8,078 nt of DNA from an uncultured Eubacteriales bacterium (lineage in GTDB: Bacteria; Bacillota; Clostridia; Christensenellales; Aristaeellaceae). The stretch covers positions 1 through 8,078 of the forward strand of contig CACZOT010000027.1 of assembly GCA_902782795.1 (NCBI GenBank), written 5' to 3'. Below are positions 1-5,898 of this stretch, in pieces. The notes under the pieces were generated by a model, which was given only the letters and a program-made list of their open reading frames with translations, searched no databases and was not told where the DNA came from. Numbering within the stretch: the stretch's first letter is position 1; each line of letters opens with the position of its first letter. The position numbers were made by a program, and so were the translations under genes.

Positions 1-55
1 ACAGACAAGGGCTTCCGGGCTCGACGAGAGCGTCCGGAAGCCCTTTTGTTTCTGT
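1..55. terminator. Intrinsic terminator, probably bidirectional, upstream of the peroxide operon
   Basis: A perfect 12-bp stem is formed by 7-18 and 34-45 (core GGGCTTCCGG / CCGGAAGCCC) with a 15-nt loop. It is followed by a T-rich tail at 44-53. Outer bases 1-5 (ACAGA) and 51-55 (TCTGT) are also complementary, so the hairpin can extend. The matching A-rich and T-rich flanks mean it could stop transcription from either side. It insulates the following operon from whatever gene lies left of the window. Confidence 0.85.
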
Positions 56-114
56 ATCCCCAACTGGGTGGCGCATAGCGATGAAAAAAGTGGGGAAAAA
101 TCCTGCGGGAGGGG

Positions 115-143
115 TTGACAGGAGGGAGAGTTAGAGGTACAAT
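115..143 (+). promoter_or_regulatory. Sigma-A type promoter of the peroxide-defence operon
   Basis: The -35 box is consensus TTGACA (115-120). A 17-bp spacer separates it from TACAAT (138-143), one base from the -10 consensus. Transcription should start near 150, giving a leader of about 88 nt before the first gene. The box strength suggests high expression unless repressed, which fits the operator palindrome that covers the -10. Confidence 0.85.
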
Positions 144-152
144 ACCATTGTA
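138..152. promoter_or_regulatory. Putative OhrR operator overlapping the -10 box
   Basis: TACAAT-ACC-ATTGTA is a perfect inverted repeat with 6-bp arms and a 3-bp spacer. The Bacillus subtilis OhrR operator contains TACAATTAAATTGTA, which has the same arms and the same spacing. The left arm is the -10 box itself, so bound repressor would block RNA polymerase. The operon's fourth gene encodes an OhrR protein, which makes it the natural ligand and implies autoregulation. Direct binding is inferred. Confidence 0.75.
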
Positions 153-157
153 ATAGA

Positions 158-197
158 TTTTACGCAATTTAATTTCGACAAATCGAACTGCGTAAGA
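158..197 (+). other. Leader hairpin in the 5' untranslated region
   Basis: Two nested stems are visible: TTACGCA (160-166) pairs with TGCGTAA (189-195), and inside it TTCGA (174-178) pairs with TCGAA (183-187) around a CAAA tetraloop. It lies just after the inferred transcription start and about 25 nt before the Shine-Dalgarno site. It could stabilise the mRNA 5' end or be a second protein-binding dyad. No U-run follows, so it is not a terminator. No known riboswitch is recognised. Confidence 0.45.
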
Positions 198-238
198 TCC
201 CCATAAAGCGATCATACAGCAAGGAGGCGCCCCCCAAA

Positions 239-778
239 ATGAGCATTTACGACTACAGCGTCCCGACCCCGAAAGGCGAAGCGATCTCTCTGAAGGACTA
301 CGAAGGCAAGGTCATGGTGATCGTGAATACCGCCACCGGCTGCGGCTTCACCCCGCAATACAAGGACCTCGAGGCCCTCTATGAAAAGTATCACGACCAG
401 GGCCTGGAGATCATCGACGTGCCTTGCAACCAGTTCGCGGGCCAGACCCCCGGCACGGACGAGGAGATCCACGAGTTCTGCACCCTCAAGTACAACACCC
501 AGTTCCCGCAGATGAAAAAGAGCGATGTGAACGGCGAGAACGAGCTGCCCCTGTACACCTACCTCAAATCCCAGCAGGGCTTCAAGGGCTTCAACGGGGC
601 CATGGGCCTGATGATGAGCGCCATGCTCAAGAAGATTGACAAGGATTACAAGAACAACCCCAACATCAAGTGGAACTTCACCAAGTTCGTGGTGGACCGC
701 CAGGGAAACGTCGTGGCGCGCTTCGAGCCCACGGCCGACATGAAGGAGCTGGACAAGTGCGTCGCCAGCCTGATCTGA
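239..778 (+). CDS. gpx: Glutathione peroxidase-family thiol peroxidase (likely thioredoxin-dependent)
   Basis: This is a cytosolic peroxidase of the glutathione peroxidase family, 179 aa, full length for bacterial members. It reduces hydrogen and lipid/organic peroxides. The peroxidatic residue is Cys35 in NTATGCGFTP, encoded by TGC, so it is not selenocysteine. The rest of the catalytic tetrad is visible: Gln69 (FAGQTPG) and Trp145-Asn146 (WNFTKF). The family PCNQF motif is at 62-66. Cys81 in EFCTLKY sits where thioredoxin-dependent plant and insect-type enzymes carry their resolving cysteine. That, together with the adjacent thioredoxin and thioredoxin reductase genes, argues that thioredoxin rather than glutathione is the reductant. 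The start is supported by AAGGAGG at 221-227. It is the first gene of a four-gene operon under the promoter at 115-143. Family assignment is very secure; reductant choice is inferred. Confidence 0.95.
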   Translation: MSIYDYSVPTPKGEAISLKDYEGKVMVIVNTATGCGFTPQYKDLEALYEKYHDQGLEIIDVPCNQFAGQTPGTDEEIHEFCTLKYNTQFPQMKKSDVNGENELPLYTYLKSQQGFKGFNGAMGLMMSAMLKKIDKDYKNNPNIKWNFTKFVVDRQGNVVARFEPTADMKELDKCVASLI

Positions 779-793
779 CGCGAGGAGAAACGC

Positions 794-1669
794 ATGGAAC
801 GCTATGATATCGCCATCATCGGCACGGGCCCGGCGGGCGTTTCCGCCGCCATCACCGCCACGGTGCGCAATAAGCGCGTGCTGCTGCTGGGCAGCGCCCG
901 CATGAGCGACAAGGTCGGCAAGGCCCACCAGGTGGACAACTACCCCGGCCTGCCGCACATTTCCGGCGCGGATTTCGCCGCGCGGCTCAAGGCGCATCTG
1001 GACGAGATGGGCATCGCCATCACGGAGAAGCGCGTCGGCGCGGTCTACGCCATGGGCGATTACTACGCCCTGCAGCTGGACGAGGACATGGTCGAGGCCT
1101 CGACGGTCATCCTGGCCACGGGCGTGGTCTCGGCCAAGAGCCTGCCCGGCGAGGAGCGGTTCCTCGGCCGAGGCGTGAGCTACTGTGCGACCTGCGACGC
1201 GCGGCTGTACCGCGGCAAGACTGTCGCCGTGCTCGGTTCCGCGGCGGACGCCGCCGAGGAAGCGGAATTCCTGGCGCAGGTGGTGGAAAAGGTGCTCTAC
1301 TTCCCCGTGGGCAAGGCGCCCGAGCCGAAGGAGGGCGCGAACCTTGTGATCGTGCGCGAGCTGCCCGAGGCCGTCCTCGGCGAGAAGGCAGTGACCGGCC
1401 TCAAGACCCGGGAGGGCGAGCACCGGGTGGACGGCGTGTTCATCCTGCGCGACGCCGTGCAGGCGGATCGCCTCGTCCCCGGCCTGCGGATGGATGAAAA
1501 CCACGTGGCCGTGGATCTCATGATGCGCACGAACCTCCCCGGCTGCTTCGCCTGTGGCGACATCGCCGGGAAGCCCTATCAGTATGTCAAAGCGGCCGGT
1601 CAGGGAAACGTGGCGGCGCTTTCCGCCGTCTCCTACCTGGCCGAGACCGCCAAAGCAAAGGAGGAATGA
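794..1669 (+). CDS. trxB: Thioredoxin reductase-like flavoprotein with altered pyridine-nucleotide site
   Basis: This is a flavin-dependent thioredoxin reductase of 291 aa, shorter than the usual 305-320. It passes electrons through FAD to a redox-active disulfide and on to thioredoxin. The FAD-binding GTGPAG is at residues 10-15, NYPG at 49-52, ILATG at 106-110, and the active site CATC at Cys131/Cys134. The C-terminal FAD motif CGDIAG is at 254-259, followed by YQYVKAAGQGN. The second nucleotide-binding domain is atypical: the usual glycine-rich loop reads GSAADA (148-153), and the HRRxxxR motif that grips the NADPH phosphate is absent from the following strand (around 165-190). NADH, ferredoxin (as in clostridial ferredoxin-dependent flavin thioredoxin reductases) or another donor is possible. 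The gene follows gpx by 15 nt with a GAGGAG site at 783-788, and its 3' end contains the thioredoxin Shine-Dalgarno site. Confidence 0.88.
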   Translation: MERYDIAIIGTGPAGVSAAITATVRNKRVLLLGSARMSDKVGKAHQVDNYPGLPHISGADFAARLKAHLDEMGIAITEKRVGAVYAMGDYYALQLDEDMVEASTVILATGVVSAKSLPGEERFLGRGVSYCATCDARLYRGKTVAVLGSAADAAEEAEFLAQVVEKVLYFPVGKAPEPKEGANLVIVRELPEAVLGEKAVTGLKTREGEHRVDGVFILRDAVQADRLVPGLRMDENHVAVDLMMRTNLPGCFACGDIAGKPYQYVKAAGQGNVAALSAVSYLAETAKAKEE

Positions 1670-1673
1670 CCCC

Positions 1674-1979
1674 ATGATCGTCAAGATCGAGAACAACGAT
1701 ATGTCCAAGGCCCTGGAGAGCAAATGCGCCCTGGTGGATTTCTCCGCCACCTGGTGCGGCCCCTGCCGCATGCTGCACCCCGTGCTGGAGGAGCTCTCCG
1801 AGGAGCTCGCCGGCCAGGTCGAGTTCTACAACGCGGACGCCGATGAGAACGGCGAGCTTGCCGCCCAGTACGGCATCGCCAGCATCCCCGCGCTGCTCCT
1901 GTTCCAGAATGGCCAGCTCGTCAACCAGACCGTGGGCTTCCAGCCCAAGGCAGCCCTCAAGGCCTTCCTCGGCCTATAA
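1674..1979 (+). CDS. trxA: Thioredoxin
   Basis: A small cytosolic dithiol carrier of 101 aa, normal for the family. The active site WCGPC is at 27-31 (Cys28 and Cys31) in the context FSATWCGPCRML. The conserved cis-proline is Pro72 in ASIPALLLF, and the buried Asp22 is present in VDFSATW. One further cysteine (Cys18) precedes the active site. It starts 4 nt after the reductase stop codon, with AAAGGAGG at 1657-1664. An in-frame ATG at 1554 would add 40 residues that merely shadow the reductase reading frame, so it is not used. The placement implies translational coupling with the reductase. Thioredoxin would be reduced by the product of the preceding gene and would regenerate the peroxidase encoded first in the operon. 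It may also serve other cell targets. Confidence 0.96.
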   Translation: MIVKIENNDMSKALESKCALVDFSATWCGPCRMLHPVLEELSEELAGQVEFYNADADENGELAAQYGIASIPALLLFQNGQLVNQTVGFQPKAALKAFLGL

Positions 1980-1987
1980 GACCAAGA

Positions 1988-2039
1988 CCGTGCCGCGCTC
2001 CCGGAAATCCCCGCCGGGGCCACCGGGAGCGCGGCACGG
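1988..2039 (+). other. Strong nested hairpin between trxA and ohrR, without a U-run
   Basis: CCGTGCCGCGCTCCCGG (1988-2004) and 2023-2039 are exact reverse complements, a 17-bp perfect GC-rich stem. The 18-nt loop holds a smaller CCCC-GCC-GGGG hairpin (2009-2019). The bases after it (ACATCATTCC) are not a T-run, so it is not a standard intrinsic terminator. In the transcript it could act as a 3' stability block for the gpx-trxB-trxA segment, a processing site, or a partial attenuator keeping ohrR low relative to the enzymes. Confidence 0.7.
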
Positions 2040-2073
2040 ACATCATTCCAGCGAAGATCGAGGCGAGAACCCC

Positions 2074-2514
2074 ATGCCGGATCCCTACGACGCCCTGAAG
2101 CTGAGCTCCCAGCTCTGCTTCCCGCTCTACGCCTGCTCCAAGGAGATCGTGCGGCGCTACAAGCCCATCCTGGACGAGCTCGATCTCACCTATACGCAGT
2201 ATATCGTCATGATGGCGCTCTGGGAGCACGGCCGCATGAACGTCAAGAGCCTTGGCGCGCTGCTGTATCTGGATTCCGGGACGCTCACGCCGCTTCTGAA
2301 AAAGCTGGAGCAGAAGGGGCTCGTCACCCGCGCCCGCAGCCATGAGGACGAGCGCTTCCTGGACGTGGCCCTCACCGGCGACGGCGAGGCCCTGCGCGAA
2401 CGCGCCCTGGCCGTGCCGGGGCGGATCGCGTCGTGCGTCCCCCTGCCGCCCGAGGAGGGGATGCAGCTCTACGTCCTGCTCCACAAGGCGCTACGCGCCA
2501 TGAGCCTGGAATGA
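2074..2514 (+). CDS. ohrR: OhrR, MarR-family organic-peroxide-sensing repressor
   Basis: A dimeric winged-helix repressor of 146 aa, full length for OhrR. Residues 8-30 closely follow Bacillus subtilis OhrR. The reactive cysteine is Cys15 in SQLCFPLY, and Tyr29 and Tyr40, the partners of that cysteine in the Bacillus protein, are at the same numbers. The recognition-helix region LYLDSGTLTPLLKKLEQKGL (64-83) and the wing region around EDER (91-94) are well conserved. Two more cysteines are present, Cys21 and Cys121. Cys121 lies near where two-cysteine OhrRs such as that of Xanthomonas carry their resolving cysteine. The start is fixed by the Bacillus-like spacing to Cys15 and by the lack of any in-frame start in the 33 nt upstream. 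The Shine-Dalgarno site is weak (GAGGCGAG, 2060-2067), suggesting low expression. The likely target is the palindrome at 138-152, so the protein would control its own operon. Confidence 0.93.
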   Translation: MPDPYDALKLSSQLCFPLYACSKEIVRRYKPILDELDLTYTQYIVMMALWEHGRMNVKSLGALLYLDSGTLTPLLKKLEQKGLVTRARSHEDERFLDVALTGDGEALRERALAVPGRIASCVPLPPEEGMQLYVLLHKALRAMSLE

Positions 2515-2530
2515 CGCCGCGCCTGTCGTC

Positions 2531-2554
2531 CGCCCGAGAGGCGGGCGTTTTTTA
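2531..2554 (+). terminator. Intrinsic terminator of the gpx-trxB-trxA-ohrR operon
   Basis: CGCCCG (2531-2536) pairs with CGGGCG (2542-2547) around an AGAGG loop. Six T residues (2548-2553) follow immediately. It begins 17 nt after the ohrR stop codon. The stem is short but all G-C. Its T-run lies where the -35 region of the anmK promoter would be. Confidence 0.85.
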
Positions 2555-2567
2555 TTGCGCGAAAACG

Positions 2568-2576
2568 TGGTATACT
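2568..2576 (+). promoter_or_regulatory. Extended -10 promoter of anmK
   Basis: TATACT (2571-2576) is preceded by TG at 2568-2569, giving the TGn extended -10 form. No good -35 box lies 16-18 bp upstream, where the terminator T-run is instead. TTGCGC (2555-2560) is only 10 bp away. Extended -10 promoters can work without a -35. Transcription would start near 2583. The same 9-mer GTATACTAT occurs in the promoter at 7638-7666. Confidence 0.6.
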
Positions 2577-2616
2577 ATTCCATACAGAGGAACAAGCAAA
2601 AGGGGGAACGGTGGAT

Positions 2617-3798
2617 ATGCGCGATTTCGTCTGGAAGGGAGCCGAACCCGTCCTGGCCATCGGCCTGATGAGCGGCACATCGGCCGACGGCGTGGACGCC
2701 GCGCTGGTGGAGATCTCCGGCTGCGGCAGGAAAACGAAGGCGCGCCAGGTGGCAGGGCTGTCCATCCCCTACGGCGCGGCCATGCGGGAACGGCTTTTGC
2801 GCCTCGCCTCGGGCGAGAGCCTGCCCGCGCGGGAGTTCTGCCTGATGAACCGCCTGCTGGGCGAACGCTTCGCCGACGCCTGCGAGGCCCTGCTCGCCGA
2901 GGCGGGTGTACCGCGGGAGCGGGTCGCCTTCGTGGGCTCGCACGGCCACACCTTCTGGCATGCGCCCGTCCCCGAGGAGTACGCGGGGGAGAGCGTCGCG
3001 GCCACGCTGCAGCTGGGCGATCCTTCGCCCATTTCGGAGCGGCTGGGCTGCCCGGTGGTGTCCGATTTCCGCGCGCGGGACGTGGCGGCCGGCGGCCAGG
3101 GCGCGCCGCTGGTGCCCTATACGGACTGGCTGCTCTTCGGCAGCGAGACGGAAAACTGCGCCCTGCAGAACATCGGCGGCATCGCCAACATCTCTCTCCT
3201 GCCCGCGGGGGGCGGGCTCGATACGGTCATGGGGTTCGATACGGGCCCGGGCAACATGGTGATGGACCAGCTGGCCGCGCGGATCGACCCGGCGCTGCGC
3301 TGCGATCTGGACGGCCGCATCGCCGCCTCGGGCCGCCCGAGCGAAGCGCTGCTCGCTTTCCTGATGGACGATCCCTACTACGCCGCGCGTCCGCCCAAGA
3401 CCACCGGCCGCGAGAAGTACGGCCCCGCCTATGTGGAGCGCCTGCTCGCCCGCGCCGGCGAATTGGGCCTCGCGCCCGCCGACGTCATGGCCACGGCCTG
3501 CCTGTGCGTGGCCCGCACCATCGCCCTGGCCTGCGAGCGCTTCTCGCCCTTCGGCCTGCCGCAGCGCATGGTCGTCAGCGGCGGCGGGGCGCGGAACCCG
3601 GAGCTACTGCGCCGCATCCGCGAATGCCTGCCCGGCGCGCGCGTCTGCGTGCCGGAGGACCTGGGCTGGGACGGCGACAGGAAGGAGGCCGTCGCCTTCG
3701 CGCTGCTTGCCAACGAGTGCCTCCACGGCGTCTGCAACAACGCTCCCGGGGCCACCGGCGCTCGCCACGGCGTGGTCATGGGGCAGATCAGCTGCTGA
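2617..3798 (+). CDS. anmK: Anhydro-N-acetylmuramic acid kinase
   Basis: AnmK opens the 1,6-anhydro ring of anhydro-MurNAc and phosphorylates it with ATP to give MurNAc-6-phosphate, a cytosolic step of peptidoglycan recycling. The protein is 393 aa from this start. Family motifs run in order: GLMSGTSADGVD (residues 16-27), GSHGHTFWH (107-115), LQLGDPSPI (131-139), the near-invariant SDFRARDVAAGGQGAPLVP (149-167), NIGGIAN (185-191), FDTGPGN (207-213) with catalytic-base candidate Asp208, and the C-terminal SGGGARNPELL. An in-frame GTG at 2611 is the alternative start. The AGGGGG site (2601-2606) is 10 nt from the ATG and 4 nt from the GTG, so spacing does not settle it; ATG is preferred on codon type. 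The gene stands alone between terminators, and no MurNAc-6-P etherase or anhydro-muropeptide permease is seen beside it. Confidence 0.95.
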   Translation: MRDFVWKGAEPVLAIGLMSGTSADGVDAALVEISGCGRKTKARQVAGLSIPYGAAMRERLLRLASGESLPAREFCLMNRLLGERFADACEALLAEAGVPRERVAFVGSHGHTFWHAPVPEEYAGESVAATLQLGDPSPISERLGCPVVSDFRARDVAAGGQGAPLVPYTDWLLFGSETENCALQNIGGIANISLLPAGGGLDTVMGFDTGPGNMVMDQLAARIDPALRCDLDGRIAASGRPSEALLAFLMDDPYYAARPPKTTGREKYGPAYVERLLARAGELGLAPADVMATACLCVARTIALACERFSPFGLPQRMVVSGGGARNPELLRRIRECLPGARVCVPEDLGWDGDRKEAVAFALLANECLHGVCNNAPGATGARHGVVMGQISC

Positions 3799-3817
3799 GG
3801 GCCGTCGCAATCGGTAG

Positions 3818-3860
3818 AAAAAGCTCCGGCGTCCTGCCAAAAGGATGCCGGAGCTTTTTT
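3818..3860. terminator. Bidirectional terminator between convergent anmK and the Hsp70-like gene
   Basis: AAAAAGCTCCGGC (3818-3830) pairs with GCCGGAGCTTTTT (3847-3859). A further TCCT/AGGA helix lies inside (3832-3835 with 3842-3845), closing on a GCCAAA loop. The A-run on one side and T-run on the other make it a proper terminator for both strands. It lies 19 nt after the anmK stop and 41 nt after the stop of the opposing gene, so it most likely serves both. Confidence 0.9.
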
Positions 3861-3901
3861 CTGTTCTCGCGGAAAGGACTTCGCGCGGGGGCGAGAGCCG
3901 C

Positions 3902-5812
3902 CTAGCCCAGCGGGATCTCCACCACCTCGGCCATCTTGGCGAGGCACTGTTCGATCTGGGCGGAGATCTCCCCGGCCATGCGCTCGGTGATCTCGGCGTT
4001 TTTCTCGTTCTCGAGCTTTTCGAAGAAGGCGGTCTTGATCTGGGAGGTCATGCGGCCGATGCGCGCCTCGAAATGCCCGCGCGGCACGAGCTTGCGCATG
4101 GGGCGCGGGATATCGGCGTTCATGAAGGCGGCCTGGAGGCGTTCCTTGCCCAGGAACAGGAGCAGGAGCGAGACGACCGTGCCCGCGACGATGCCGGAGA
4201 TGCCCCCGGAGACCACGGCGATGCCGCCTCCGCCGCACAGGAGCCCCACGAGGATGGAGATGATGGTGTTGATCAGCCACGTCAGCTCCTCCACGGCGAA
4301 GACGTTGCGCGCGTCGATGCGCACGTCGATATCGGAAAGCTGGAGGTAGGAATTCAGGCTCAGGGCGCGGTAGGGCACGTTGTGTTTGACGCAGATGGGC
4401 ATGGTCTTCTCCTCGAGATCATACGCCACGGGCTTGAGCCACTCGGCGATGGGCCGGACGAGCAGCTCCTGCGCGGCGTCGGAATGGAGATAGGCCTCGA
4501 TCTCCGTCTGGAGGACGGAATCGATATCCGAAAGGCGCTTGATCTCGCCGCTGCGCCAGCGGTCGAAGACGGGGATGGCCACCGTGCGCAATATGGGCTC
4601 GACGAGCGTATCCACCATCTTGCGGTAGAGATCGGGCGTGCGCGCCTCGACGACCTTTTCCACGGCGTTGGAGCTGATGAGCGTATCCACCTCCGCGCGG
4701 AAGGCCCGCAGCTGGGAATCGATCCTGCCGCTCCAGGCCAGGCCGCGCGCCACGGAGAACTCAGGCTCCGCGCCGGTGATGACCACGGCCTCCGGGAAGA
4801 CCTCGGCGCACCAGTCCCGCACGTTCTTCAGGCGCGAAACGCCGCCCGTGAGGAAGAGGAGCTCCGGCGCCTGGCCGCTGATCTTTTCGCGCACGTCGCG
4901 CAGGCTGGCGCGGAAGACGTCTCCAAACGACCGCCCGGAGAGTTGGGCGGCGCCGCGCTCCAGGAGGCGCGAGGCCATCTTCGCGTCCATGGAGAGGGTG
5001 AGGCGCAGGGGCTGGTCGTAGAGGATGGTGACGGTTTTGCGGCAATCGTTGTCGCGCCAGTAGTCCTCGTCGGAAAAATACTGCTCCTTGAGGCGGCGCG
5101 CGGCGAATTCGCAGTAGGCGCGCCAGGCCGGGCTGGCCTCGAATACTTCACGCACGCGCTTCTCCTGCGGGCAGGCGCGCACAGATTCCTCGAGGAGGAT
5201 CTCGTCCATGATGCCGCCGCCCAGGTGCACTTCGCCGGCGGTCTGCAGCTCCACCTCGCGGCCGCCCATGATGTAGGCGAAATCCGTCGTGGAGGAGCCG
5301 ATATCCACCACCAGCACGGGCCTGGACATGATATCGTAACCCACCTGGAGGTGCTTGGATTGGCAGGCGCTGATCAGCGCCGCGCGCGATTCGGAGACGA
5401 TGCGCGCGGGCGGATAGCCCGTATCCTCAAAGATGCGGCGGTAGCGCTCCCGCGCGGCCTTGTCCCAGCCGGCGGGGCAGCCGATGTAAAAGCAGGTGTC
5501 CTCGCCCTGGATGAGCTCGCCGGATTGCAAAAGCTCTCCCAGCACGCCCGCGGCGAAGCACTTGATGTCCTTGTCGACTTGCGGGTCGGTGAGGAAGCGG
5601 CTCTTGAAGCGCAGGGCGCGCTGCGTGGCGCTGGTGTTGTAGCAGGCGCTTTCGCCGATGAGCAGCTCGCCCGAGAGCAGGCGCGCGTAGGCGGTGATGA
5701 AGCTCCTGGCCTCGCGCACGGTCAGGACGGCGGGATCGCCCGCGTCGTCCTTGTTGAGGCGCGCGACGGCGCTCTCGGCGTCGCCCAGGTCAAAACCGAA
5801 ATAGCGTTCCAT
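3902..5812 (-). CDS. Hsp70-like ATPase with C-terminal membrane hairpin, no canonical substrate-binding domain
   Basis: The protein is 636 aa. Residues 1-365 form an Hsp70/actin-fold ATPase domain. Phosphate-1 motif YFGFDLGDAES is at 4-14, phosphate-2 VLVVDIGSSTTDF at 166-178, the glycine-rich HLGGGIMDE at 197-204, and the adenosine motif LFLTGGVSRL at 319-328. DnaK would have its beta-sandwich substrate-binding domain next. Here there is a mostly helical stretch (about 370-505), then two hydrophobic segments (about 510-526 and 531-555) around a GGGG turn, then a basic/amphipathic helical tail (about 565-630). It therefore appears to be an ATPase attached to the membrane by a hairpin. A Shine-Dalgarno AAAGGA (complement of 5818-5823) precedes the start. 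It is the last gene of a - strand operon, 86 nt after a membrane protein that is its likely partner. It is not DnaK itself, and its substrate is unknown. The ATPase-fold call is secure, the cellular role is not. Confidence 0.85.
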   Translation of the reverse strand: MERYFGFDLGDAESAVARLNKDDAGDPAVLTVREARSFITAYARLLSGELLIGESACYNTSATQRALRFKSRFLTDPQVDKDIKCFAAGVLGELLQSGELIQGEDTCFYIGCPAGWDKAARERYRRIFEDTGYPPARIVSESRAALISACQSKHLQVGYDIMSRPVLVVDIGSSTTDFAYIMGGREVELQTAGEVHLGGGIMDEILLEESVRACPQEKRVREVFEASPAWRAYCEFAARRLKEQYFSDEDYWRDNDCRKTVTILYDQPLRLTLSMDAKMASRLLERGAAQLSGRSFGDVFRASLRDVREKISGQAPELLFLTGGVSRLKNVRDWCAEVFPEAVVITGAEPEFSVARGLAWSGRIDSQLRAFRAEVDTLISSNAVEKVVEARTPDLYRKMVDTLVEPILRTVAIPVFDRWRSGEIKRLSDIDSVLQTEIEAYLHSDAAQELLVRPIAEWLKPVAYDLEEKTMPICVKHNVPYRALSLNSYLQLSDIDVRIDARNVFAVEELTWLINTIISILVGLLCGGGGIAVVSGGISGIVAGTVVSLLLLFLGKERLQAAFMNADIPRPMRKLVPRGHFEARIGRMTSQIKTAFFEKLENEKNAEITERMAGEISAQIEQCLAKMAEVVEIPLG

Positions 5813-5898
5813 GGGGTTCCTTTCTCGCGGCGCGCGTCCCGAGGGGGCGGCCCGCCAGCGGATCGTTCCTTTGTGTGGCGGGATCGGACAATCGGCGC

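Noticed and set aside
341..343. Selenocysteine at the peroxidase active site
   Set aside because: The active-site codon is TGC (cysteine), not TGA, and the frame is uninterrupted.
1554..1673. Longer thioredoxin start adding 40 residues
   Set aside because: The extension overlaps the reductase gene, reads as Pro/Arg-rich noise, and the ATG at 1674 has a strong Shine-Dalgarno site and normal thioredoxin length.
212..1771. 519-aa open frame on the - strand opposite gpx and trxB
   Set aside because: The + strand proteins have full family motifs. The antisense translation is Gly/Ala/Val/His-rich low complexity, as expected from GC-rich third positions. It has no recognisable domain.
1988..2039. 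Hairpin after trxA as the operon terminator
   Set aside because: No T-run follows on the + strand, and ohrR lies downstream with no promoter of its own that I can see, so read-through is expected.
2433..3905. 490-aa open frame on the + strand overlapping ohrR and anmK
   Set aside because: Arg/Gly/Ala-rich shadow of anmK in another frame; anmK has clear kinase motifs along its whole length.
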